NCBI GenBank assembly: GCA_963922205.1 | Contig: CAWUHX010000170.1 | Coordinates: forward strand, 372,001 to 436,000 | DNA from: Romanomermis culicivorax | Taxonomy: Eukaryota > Nematoda > Enoplea > Mermithida > Mermithidae | Length of the DNA: 64,000 bases | Direction: 5' to 3' | Shown: positions 55,523 through 64,000 of the stretch, piece by piece | How the letters are laid out: every line of letters starts with the position of its first letter | Numbering within the stretch: the first letter of the stretch is position 1 | Translations under genes and position numbers: made by a program | The notes under the pieces: model-generated | The model's input: the letters and a program-made list of their open reading frames with translations, nothing else | The model's database searches: none | Told to the model about the DNA's origin: nothing

Positions 55523-58500
55523 ATGGAACATTATATTTTCGGCGCTCTATACGGCGTCATGTCGATAATTTTTATAATGTCGTACATCGTCGTCGTTTAT
55601 CTTATAGCGACGACCAAATCGTTACGATCCAAATCCTACAATCTTATAGTGTTGCACTTGACCTTAGCCGATCTTCTACAATTAATATTCAACGGTATTT
55701 CATCGACGTGTTTTTTATTCTGGCCCGCCGTCTACGAATCGCATCATTTGGTCAATAAAATTTGCGGGGCTTTAGCCTTGACCGGTTGGTTTCTTTATTG
55801 TACGTTGGCGAATCTGCTAGCTTTTAACAGGTAAGAAAGTTCAGCAAAACGCAAGAAAAGCTCGCCTTAACACCATCATGCTTCTTTGGTGTTGCTAGAC
55901 GTCCTGATCCCGGTCAGAAATTTCCCTTCATAATGGGTAGTTTACGATGTCTTTCACCTCCTGGCAAAAAATTACCGAAATTCATGTGATACTTGGGGTT
56001 CGCAGAACTTGGAGTTTAAACATTGTCTTATTTTATTTTTTGAGAATTGCAACCTCTATTGTAGATTCTGCAGCAGTTGAATGAAATTTGTATGAAAAAT
56101 CGAACAAGCCTACATTTCTGACGTTTTGTCTTAGTGTAAAGCTATGGGAATCTTTCAGATCAAATGGATATCATTTTCGTTTTTAATGAATCGATTTACC
56201 CCCATATAGATGATTATCCAAGTTTGAACGCCATGAACTCGAAAATGTGGGGGTTTTGTGACAGTTTTAGTCCGAAAGAATTTTTCATGGCATTTTTTGG
56301 AAAATAATTTTCAAGAGTATTCAAACCATGTAAATTCTGTGATGATTGCATGATTTAGAAATAGAGGTATGACTATTCAGAAAATTTGAATATGCAAATA
56401 AGATCTCAAGGGTAGCAATCAGGATTGTGTAACGGGTGGCCGACTGTGCCGTCTGGCCGACTGCAGCGGCTGGCCGACTGTACCGGGTAGCCGAACTCAA
56501 TTTTAAATAGTTTATATGTAAGTCGAACCTTATGTAAAACGTTTTTGCACGTAATGTGAATAAAATGTTGCTAAATATAAGTTTCGATGCACAAGATTTC
56601 ATCAAAGAACGCAAGAGCGACGCAAAAATATGCTAATTAAGTGCAGAATTATGCCCTTCATAATTTTTTAATTCGTTATAAAAGCCTAGATTGATTGATT
56701 CTATTGACCTTCTAATACTTTTGTGGCAAAAAACTATGAATAAAATATGTTAGAACTTGGCAAAAATAGGATTTTCAAGAAAGATAGAACAACAACAACG
56801 GAATTTCGTCTTTACTTGAGTAAATTATCTAAGGGTCGTACACCGGAATGTCTCCGGCTTATTACTTTTTCCGACATATGGACTAATCTCTACGAATACC
56901 CTATGGACAGTGGCGATCATGGGACATCTGATTTGTGTTGGTAGACTCAATACTCAAGATGCTATGGCCCACTGTAGGAGTGCACCATTATGCATAGTGG
57001 TTTAACATGATTCCAGCAAAATCCCAAATTTTTGACCTTAAAGTTTAGACAGCTCAACGAAACTTTGGGAGATTTCTCTGCGGACCGTGGCAATCACGGG
57101 ACCTAAAACTCTTTGAGCTAGGGCCTACTGTAGGAGTGTACCGCTATGCATAATGTAAGAGTATCAACACAGAAATGAACCGGATTTTTGCCCTCAGAGT
57201 TTAGGTAGCTCAATGAAACTTTTGGAGGTTTCTCCGCCGACTATGGAAATTACGGGGATACCTAACATAAATCGGTAGACCTTAAACTTCTTAGGGCCTA
57301 CTGTAGGAGTGTACCGCTATGCATAGTGTAAGAGCATGACCACAGAAACGAACCGAATTTTTGACTTTGGAGTTTAAATTTGTGACAAACCCCAGCTGTT
57401 AACATTTTAATAGTTTTTTACCTGTAAAGAGACGTTCTCCAATATTCGTAAGACGGAAAATTCAATTCAATATTATTTCGTAATTCTTAATCCGGAAAAC
57501 GTTGTGGGAGCAATGATAGACCATTCCTGTAAGCCCTTAAGGGTTTTTCGCCATTTTCGGAGCTTTTAATAATTCCCCCCCTTAACACGTAAGGTTTCCG
57601 TCGTTGTAGCATCAGTTGGAGCACATTGTACGTTATGGCCAACTTCGGGATCACTCTTGACCCGACCATCCCTAACTACAACTCGGCTTTTTTCGCGTCC
57701 TAGCTCTGCACAATTGTTGCATTCATAATACACGGTTTGCAAACCATCAAATCCTCGTTTAGATTTATTCTTTTTGAAAAGCCAAAAATGATTGGGATTT
57801 GTGTGACTTTCGCACTTGAGCAACGTCGAATTTCCATGAACTGTCAACAGATATTCTGCAGCCCCAAAATCATTTTCATTCAGTTTTATAACAAATATAC
57901 TCAACAGAGTGAACGGATACGGGAGGAGAAATTTGTTACAAAATGAAAAACTTTTGAATTCAAATAGGTATCCTTGTGTGCTCTTACTTAATTAGCATAT
58001 TTTCGCGTTGCTCTTGCATTTGTTGATGATATCTTGCACATTGAAACCTATATTTTATTCACATTTCGTGCAAAAACATTTTACATAACATTTGACTTAT
58101 ACATGTAAACTATTTCAAATTAAATTCAGCCACCTGGTACAGTCGGCCATGGGCTACAGTCGGCGACCCGGTACAGTCTGCCAGACGGCACAGTCGGCTA
58201 CGCGGCCCACAACGGCAATCAGAAACACGCCTTTAGATGGATCCGATATGAAAGAATCCCGTGGTGAAAACACATTTGTTAAACTTCATCAGAAAATATC
58301 TCAAGGTAATGACAGTAGAGAGTTGGTCGAAAAAGTTATTACTGCGAATTTTTAACCTCAAGTGCAATTAGCATCTCCATATAGTTACAGTAAACCCGTG
58401 AAAAAAAGATATTGACTTACCGTACAAATGCAAGTTTTTTTATTTTTCCATAAATTGTTTTTTGTGTCGTCAACGTACACTACAGTCCATTCATTTTGGA

Positions 58501-61500
58501 ATGATCGATGCAGTGGTCGGAGTTTTGGCAAAGACAGCCTTACTATTGTCTGTTTTTCTTAAAATGCTTCCAAATAATGAAGGTGGAAAACAAGTAGTAT
58601 TTCAGATTTTTGCGAATTTCTGATAAACAAAATATCACGTTGGACTGGAAATTTGTCATACTGACCTAATCTTTATCAATTTTTCGAGTGAAAAATTTTA
58701 CAAAAAGAACTTTATGTAAACAATTTTGAAGACAGTACTTATTTGTGTCACTTTTCTTTTTGGAAGCACTTTATAAAAAACAGACTATAGAAATCAAGAA
58801 ATCAATGTCGATGGTTGAAAGGAGTTGTCATCCAAAAGTCTGCGTCATGAAAAAAAATTAGTTGTATAGAGTTTTCAAGAGCCTTCAAGAATTTTCCGTT
58901 GATGTTTCGGGATGCGGACAATTCGTCCCCCACAATTCGCCCCTGATAATTCGCCCCCAATGCAGTTCGCCCCCGGACAATTCGCCCCCAACACAATTCG
59001 CCCCCCACAATTCGCCCCCAGTAACTGGCCTCCAATTCACTGTTTTTTTTTTTAATTTAAAAAATTCAGACTTGAAAATAACTCCACTAGGTTGTTAGCA
59101 GTTATGTAATTTCTACACATCCATGCACAAAACCTAGAGATTTTTCTTAGCCGAAATAGCATGTTTATTAATGAATTCTGCATGCAGAGAGCAAGCATTA
59201 TGTACAAGAAGAAGAAAATCTGCACAGCAATGTTCCAAATAAAGGTCCACAAATAATTTTTTTTCTTTCAATATAAGATTTTTTTACTGGTGCCGTTGGT
59301 GCTAAGTCAGTATAAGCTTTTTTTACTCGTACGGTCAGTAATACAGGCGTATAATAGAATGTGTGCAGCTAAAGTTTAACTGACTGAAAATGATCAATTT
59401 CGACCAAAAATGTGTGAAAAATCTCAACACTGGGAATTTACAAATTCATATTTTTTCAAGTTTGTAATGATGGTGTCCTAATCCCCAGAAACCATGGCAA
59501 ATTTTAGTTTGATGTCGTGAATACCCGAGAAAACTTAGGCAGAATTTTAACGTGTAACACAGATATCATAAGCAGAATTGCGAGTTATTTATGTTCTCCG
59601 ATCTGGATTTGTTTTTTTATGTTTTTTGTTCCTTTTTTCGTTTAATTTTCTTTCTTGTATTCCTCTTTTTTGTCTTTCATCTTTCTTGTATAGTTTCTCC
59701 TACTATATTTTTTTTGATTACTTTTTACACATTCTCTTTTTCTTATTTTTTTCCTTTTTATTTTTCTTCTGTTTTTTTCTATTTTTATTCTTTTTTGTTT
59801 CTGGTACACCACAAAGTTGTCACAAAAAAGATAGTGAAGAACACAATAGAGTCACACGTAGAATAATTGTGATACTTTGTCATAATCTTAATTGCTCTCC
59901 ATGTCGATTGCGTGCCGATAAAAAGTTACCTAGAAATGCGGTTTGAAAAAGGAAAATCTGTACGGCCCCTAGACGCTAACCCGAAAAAATCACAATCCTA
60001 AAAAAAGAGTAAAAAGGAAAACTGAGATGTGACAGAGCGAAATGAAAAATCATCTTTTCATCTCCTTTATGTTTCTCATAAAATATGGTTACCTAATAGG
60101 GGAAATGTCCGGAGATATATTACATAACATATCGTGGAGTTGCTTTTAAAGTCTAAAACCTATAGTCTGTTTTTTATAAAATGCTTCCAAATAGAAAAGT
60201 GACACAAATCAGTACTGTCACCAAAATCGTTTACATAGAGCTTTTACTGTAAAATTTTTAACTCGAAAAATTGTTAAAGGTGAGCTCAGTACGCTCAGGA
60301 ATTTCCAGACCTATATGGTATATTGTTCATCAGCAAATCATGAAAATATGTAACGACCAGATTTGTGAAGTTCTTTACTTTATCCAATTACGGACGGTCG
60401 AAACGGCGTACAATGGAATGGGGGGAAGCGGGGTAATTCAACAATACGGTTAGGGCGGGTTCGATGATCGATTGATTCGTCGATTATACAAAAATAGACG
60501 GCGCACTCACTTGCAAATAAAAATACGACTCGGTTTAATTGCTTTCGAAGAAACTGCTGCTTGCAAATAAAAACGAAACGACCGCGGGAACCGAAAATTG
60601 AGAATTACAACGATAATAAAATCACGCTTTGCTTCTCTTTAAATATGACGTTTTTGGCCACTCCCTGGGCGTCGCGGGAGGTCGTGCTTCTGTCCATCTT
60701 CTTCCGCCAATCGTCGCTTCCTGCTTTACTATTCCTGCTTACTTAGTCACACCCTTGAACACTTTTCTAGTACGGCATGCTTTTTGTGTCTTGCTTGTTT
60801 CCTACAGTGGGCTTAGCCACACCTCTGTGCTTCTGTGCATGCTTCCTGTATCTTTTTCTCTGTGTACACATGTTTTGTGGGGCCGTCGCTAAAATTGCAC
60901 TTGAGACTACTGTCTGGCGGGGCTTTTACTTATTTTACTGTGTGCAGGTGTTGTTTACGATTTTTACGGGGGATTACCATAGCCGTGGAATGTGTAGTTT
61001 AGTGTAGGTTCTAAGGGACCAGCTGCCGTTTGTGCAAAATAATTGGGGCAAAATCTTAATTGGGCTACCGGGGTGTGAACGGATCAAAATAGAGTACTTC
61101 AATGTAATTTTATAGGAATGTTTGGGTAAAAAGTGAATCCCAGACACCCTTGATATGATAAAATAGGAAAATGAAATAATATTTAATAATTACTATCTCC
61201 ATTTACAGTATGCTATATATTTACAGTAATAGGGGAAATGTCCCGAGTATATTACATAACATTCGTGGATTATTTAGAAGCATTTCAAGAAAAACAGACT
61301 ATAGGTTTTTTAAGTAAAATGCTTCCAGGGGCGAATTACTCAGGGTGTGAATTGTGTTGGGAGCGATTTGTCCGGGGGCGAACTGCAGTGGGGGCAAATT
61401 ACCAGGGGCGAATTGTGGGGAACGAATTGCGGGTGGAAAATTACTGGGGGCGAATTGTCCTAGAACCGATGTTTGGCTGTCCCTCGCTGCATCAATATTT

Positions 61501-62773
61501 TCAAAATGGATAGTAGCCTACACACCCATTTAAATTTATGGCCAGGAAGGAAGTTCTAAAGTTAGCATATGTTTCATTAGTCTATGATACAATCACGGAA
61601 TCCCCCCCCCTTGATTGAAACATTTCAAAGTACTATCAAAATCATCTTTATAATCTTTCGGATCTCATGATTAAAAACACTGTGATTGAAAAACAATACT
61701 GTGAAGCCTTCCCATGGCCAGGAACGTGTATCCTATTGTTCATCATATTTATAGGCCTAAGATCTGCATTCAACCATGTAGAAGTAAAAGATTTTCATTT
61801 CTGTGATACACAGAAGTTCCTCGATTAAATGAAATTGTGGCAATCATGAATATTTCGCAGGTATTAAGAAAAAATGTATTTTGGCAGACTTCTTGTGATT
61901 GACCATCAGAATATAAGTTTCAACGCATGAAAAATCCTGTCTCTACCCTTGTGAATCTATTACATTCTACCAGAGATGAATGACAGAAAATTTGATTCAC
62001 AATAAAGTCAGGATATCTTGTCTGAACAATACAAAAAGCAAGATATTCTATAGTGTGTCCTTCTTGAACAGCGTATAAATAGTAAAACTGATAGATTTTT
62101 TTGATACTTTTTCAACTAAATCAAACGATAATACGAAATATTACTCGCTTATCAACTAACCCCTGAAAATTTTTAGACTTAAAAGATCTACAGTGAAAGC
62201 TTTTTCTAAGTGATTCCTAAGTTAGCACCTGTGTGATTTTTGATTTTTACATCATATAAACGCAATATTTGAAGACCATGGGAAAATTATACAACAAAAG
62301 TCATGAAATACCGTTCGCCTGTACTTCGTTTTAGATTCATGCACGTCATATTCCGAACAAAATTCGAAGTATATTTTTCAATATTTCGGACGAAAATCTA
62401 CATTTTCGTTATCTGGATTTACGTTATTTGCATATTTTTGTCGTTCACATTGCATCCGGACGTCTGTTTTTGCTTCGTAATGGATGTATATTCGTGGGTT
62501 TACTGTATCGAATCGTGGCAAGGTCGATTAGCCAAGAGCATAGATTTCTACACCGATACATTGCACGTTTTGTGTATGGCCATTTGGTACTCTTGCATCT
62601 ATGTACATTTAAAATCAAAGGTAAGATTTGATGGAGGAAAATTTTTCTAGTTTAATTTTTTCCAGTGTCACAAAAAACAAAAAAAACAATACAAAAAAGA
62701 TAACGTTTTTCGAGAACGTGCTCTTGATTGGAAACAATCCATCGAACTGCTTAAGGTTTTGCTGATGATCTAA
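55523..62773 (+). CDS. Serpentine chemoreceptor, Srt-like, apparently truncated
   Basis: Exons: 55,523-55,830 (GTAAGA donor), 62,335-62,620 (TTCGTTTTAG acceptor, GTAAGA donor), 62,666-62,773 (TTTTTTCCAG acceptor, TAA). Phases agree; the first junction rebuilds an Arg codon after LLAFN, the family's NR at the end of helix 3. Exon 1 holds helices 1-3 ([51 protein letters not shown]); exon 2 holds helices 4-5 ([34 protein letters not shown]). Exon 3 encodes a Lys-rich loop and stops; AATAAA follows about 25 bp later, so helices 6-7 are missing at this locus. Reading is 233 residues, versus seven helices in intact receptors. It could be a pseudogene, or an unseen donor (after LLK, 62,755) leads to exons outside the window. 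Such receptors sit in chemosensory neuron membranes. Confidence 0.62.
56820..57385. repeat. Tandem repeat, ~165-bp unit, about three copies
   Basis: The phrase CTACTGTAGGAGTGTACCGC and its surroundings recur at 56,971, 57,128 and 57,301, with AGCTCAAYGAAACTTTKGGA in each unit. Copies are diverged. It lies inside the 56.4-58.2 kb element. Confidence 0.7.
57566..57904 (-). pseudogene. FLYWCH-like zinc-finger frame of the MULE-like element
   Basis: A 112-codon minus-strand frame. It has VYYECNNC, then [21 protein letters not shown], the spacing of a FLYWCH-type finger (paired Cys, a basic beta strand with a G-x-V, then H-N-x2-C). Such fingers form the N-terminus of many MULE transposases. Nothing resembling the catalytic part follows. 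Confidence 0.45.
58551..58788. mobile_element. Small inverted-repeat element, family B
   Basis: About 238 bp with ends TTGTCTGTTTTTCTTAAAAT and the inverted TTTATAAAAAACAGACTA, at a TA site. Other copies: 60,163-61,304 (interrupted) and 46,745-47,400 (interrupted). Confidence 0.7.
59578..59820 (+). repeat. T/C-rich low-complexity tract
   Basis: Almost pure runs of T with C. Its open frames encode only Phe/Leu/Ser strings and are not genes. Confidence 0.7.
59953..60000 (-). repeat. Degenerate LTR fragment of the 13.5-kb element family
   Basis: About 45 bp containing TACGGCCCCTAGACGCTAAC, matching the LTR segment TACGGCCCCTGACGCTAAC near 24,008. It shows that older relatives of the element have been in this locus. 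Confidence 0.6.
60163..61304. mobile_element. Family B element, copy interrupted by a ~0.9-kb insertion
   Basis: The left half (60,163-60,348) and right part (about 61,265-61,304) match family B in inverted orientation. The interruption begins TGTAACGACC (60,349), is less AT-rich than its flanks, and has short simple frames only. It may be a solo LTR (TG start), but I could not fix its CA end or a target duplication. A 35-bp direct repeat (AATAGGGGAAATGTCC...) lies at 60,097 and 61,229. Confidence 0.4.
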
Positions 62774-62899
62774 CACATTTTGTTATGTTTGTAAAATAAA
62801 TGAGGGGTTGAGGACTATCACCTCAGATCAAAGTTCGTGAGTGTGTCATATGCCGAAATCAACATGATCAGTGCATCAGAAAAATAAAGCTCAGTGAGA

Positions 62900-62962
62900 G
62901 ACTGGAACACTTGACGTTTCTGCATATAAAAAAGACGTGAACTGCGCTAACCGAGCCATGTG
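62900..62962 (-). repeat. tRNA-derived SINE head, fourth copy
   Basis: Minus strand: GCTCGGTTAGCGCAGTTC (box A), a TGCAGAAACGTC anticodon-stem-like part, and AGTGTTCCAGTC (box B-like). More decayed than the copy at 13.0 kb. Confidence 0.4.
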
Positions 62963-62984
62963 GATGCACCCTTGGAGGAGCGAG

Positions 62985-63245
62985 GGGCCTCTGGTGAGGT
63001 CACCAATATTGTACGCCCAAATCCACGTTGCAGCTTTGCAATGCCTGCATAATAATAGGCTGATAGCTTTGACTCAAAAAAAGTCCTGGATGAGCGTTTC
63101 GACCTGATCATCGTTTTCAAATTCCATATCGACAAGGCTATTTTACAATGACTAGAGCAAATAATAATCCAATGGTGCAATGCCTGGTAAATATGGCTGA
63201 TGGCGTGACAGCTCTCAATTTACTTCCTGGCTTTTTGCATGGATA
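62985..63245 (-). pseudogene. Degenerate mariner transposase C-terminus
   Basis: The minus strand reads HQPYLPGIAPLDYYLL, then, after stops, EFENDDQVETLIQDFF and YYAGIAKLQRGFG. This is the mariner layout PYSPDLAP-x-DY-x-L ... fF ... GI-x-kL-x-R. The third catalytic Asp (in PLDYYLL) survives, but at least three stops break the frame. Confidence 0.65.
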
Positions 63246-63774
63246 ATGCGGAGCAGGCATTATAACGGAGCAAAAGTACTCCTTTTTACCAATGCAGGCT
63301 GCTTCTGAATCAAGACTGGCCTTTGTAGACTCTAGGAGTGATGGTCAGACCAGGTGGAAGTAGTTGAAAGTGGAAGATTTATCGGGTTGACAACCATGGA
63401 CATAATATAATCTTGTATGAGTGTAGATTGGGTCTTGGAACTTAAGCTGGTTTTGAGCCTCTGACCCAACTTTTCATCTCTAATGATGACTTGATCAAAG
63501 AGAAGTTCAATTTTATACTGTTAAAATAATGATATGGAACGTTGTTGCATAGCACTACCTCCCAACTTTTGAGCCGACCATATTTGGAACTTGCAAAACT
63601 TGTTTATCTGCTTCATTTAATTTCCAATAGTAGTGTGGGGAATGGTAAAAACTTCTGCTTTTTCCCTAGTAGTTGCCTCTAGATCAATTTCCAGCTGATC
63701 TGTCTGTTTCTGATAGTTCACCTGGTCATTCACTATGAGTTTCATCTTTGATACTGTAGTCAAGGAGCCGGTAT

Positions 63775-64000
63775 TACTGTTGCGACTTAAGCTGGAGCTT
63801 AAGATGCAAGCCAAGTCTCTACAATGTTAACATATAAAAAAGTTAAGCTCCAGCTGAGCACCAGCTTGACCGGTGTATTACTAAAAAATTGTTAAGCTGC
63901 AGCTGAGCAAGAGACTTAAGGTTCAAACAAGTCTCGAACTTGAATCTGTTCAACTGTTAAGCTGGAATTTAAGTCTGACCAGTAATACAAAAGTTAAGCT
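63775..64000. repeat. Palindromic TTAAGCTGCAGCTGAGC repeat, cut by the window end
   Basis: Several TTAAGCTCCAGCTGAGC-like self-complementary words, as in the arms of the Harbinger element at 9.77-10.84 kb. The left end near 63,775 is GTTGCGACTTAAGCTGGAGC and does not share the GGGCCG terminus, so it is a related but different family. Confidence 0.5.

Larger units (their letters stand above)
56429..58210. mobile_element. Long-TIR transposon, probably MULE-like
   Basis: Inverted arms of over 200 bp: outer parts contain repeated GGCCGACTGTACCGGGT-like units (three on each side), inner parts contain AATATGCTAATTAAGTGC... and its complement. The centre carries tandem repeats and a FLYWCH-like frame on the minus strand. 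Long arms plus a FLYWCH finger suggest a Mutator-like element; no MULE nuclease is visible. It lies in intron 1 of the receptor gene. Confidence 0.6.
58915..61460. mobile_element. Foldback element with TTCGCCCCC-repeat arms
   Basis: Left arm (58,915-59,025) has about eight units of ACAATTCGCCCCC. Right arm (about 61,322-61,460) has the complement GGGGGCGAATTGT in similar number. Outer ends are GGACAATTCG and CGAATTGTCC. The arms are strikingly G/C-rich against AT-rich surroundings. The centre includes other insertions. No transposase. Confidence 0.75.
58483..61515. mobile_element. MITE, family A, copy 4, split by two insertions
   Basis: The left end (58,483-58,550, GTCCATTCATTTTGGAATGA) and the right end (61,461-61,515, CATCAATATTTTCAAAATGG) belong to one family-A element. 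Its middle, 58,789-58,912, matches the middle of copy 2. It was opened first by a family-B element and by a foldback element. Confidence 0.65.
62774..64000. other. 3' flank of the receptor and window end
   Basis: Contains the AATAAA at 62,795, a SINE head, a mariner relic and the beginning of a palindromic repeat at the edge. No host exon with helices 6-7 was found. Confidence 0.45.

Noticed and set aside
59578-59946. Phe-rich frames suggesting a membrane protein
   Set aside because: Low-complexity T/C tract produces the hydrophobic string.
1-64000. CRISPR arrays, rRNA genes, bacterial operons, replication origins
   Set aside because: No regular repeat-spacer pattern, no rRNA-like sequence and no prokaryotic gene organisation were seen anywhere in the window.

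Overview
This is animal nuclear DNA: small exons with GT/AG borders, pyrimidine-rich TTTNCAG acceptors, long introns and abundant nested transposons. The best lineage clue is a plus-strand seven-helix receptor (55.5-62.8 kb) that looks like a nematode Srt-class chemoreceptor. A short interstitial TTAGGC-type repeat agrees with Nematoda but is weak evidence. I infer a nematode with a repeat-rich genome, possibly an enoplean; species cannot be fixed from the sequence.

Host genes I can support are: (A) a secreted cysteine-rich/threonine-rich protein (1.3-4.0 kb, +, first exon missing); (B) its inverted paralogue (47.5-49.6 kb, -, four exons that join in frame, 221 aa); (C) a secreted TSP1-domain protein (6.7-13.8 kb, +, three exons that join in frame, 325 aa); a trypsin-like C-terminal exon with altered catalytic surroundings (21.5-22.0 kb, -); an intronless 1,603-aa ORF with a TcdA/TcdB-type pore-forming domain (38.0-42.8 kb, +); and the Srt-like receptor, which appears to stop before helix 6. 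Two weaker candidate exons lie at 18.9-19.1 kb (-) and 19.9-20.1 kb (+).

The largest object is a 13.5-kb Ty3/gypsy-type LTR retrotransposon on the minus strand (23,944-37,491). It has two 788-bp LTRs that differ at about nine positions by eye, a GGAT target-site duplication, a polypurine tract and a candidate primer-binding site. After gag, protease, RT, RNase H and integrase it carries extra coding regions: an RNase D-like DEDDy 3'-5' exonuclease, a 769-aa unknown ORF, a 348-aa charged/proline-rich ORF and a hydrophobic ORF next to the 3' LTR. Several stops and frameshifts interrupt it.

The rest is mainly DNA transposons. They include a Harbinger element 18 bp from a splice acceptor of gene C, a 2.2-kb palindromic element, two foldback elements with tandemly repeated arms, a probable MULE with a FLYWCH-like ORF, three families of small inverted-repeat elements nested in one another, degenerate mariner transposases and tRNA-derived SINE heads. 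A 10-bp-periodic array of heat-shock-element half sites lies at 46.4 kb. I see no rRNA, intact tRNA or CRISPR array. The genes do not form an evident pathway; what several share is secretion or surface exposure.
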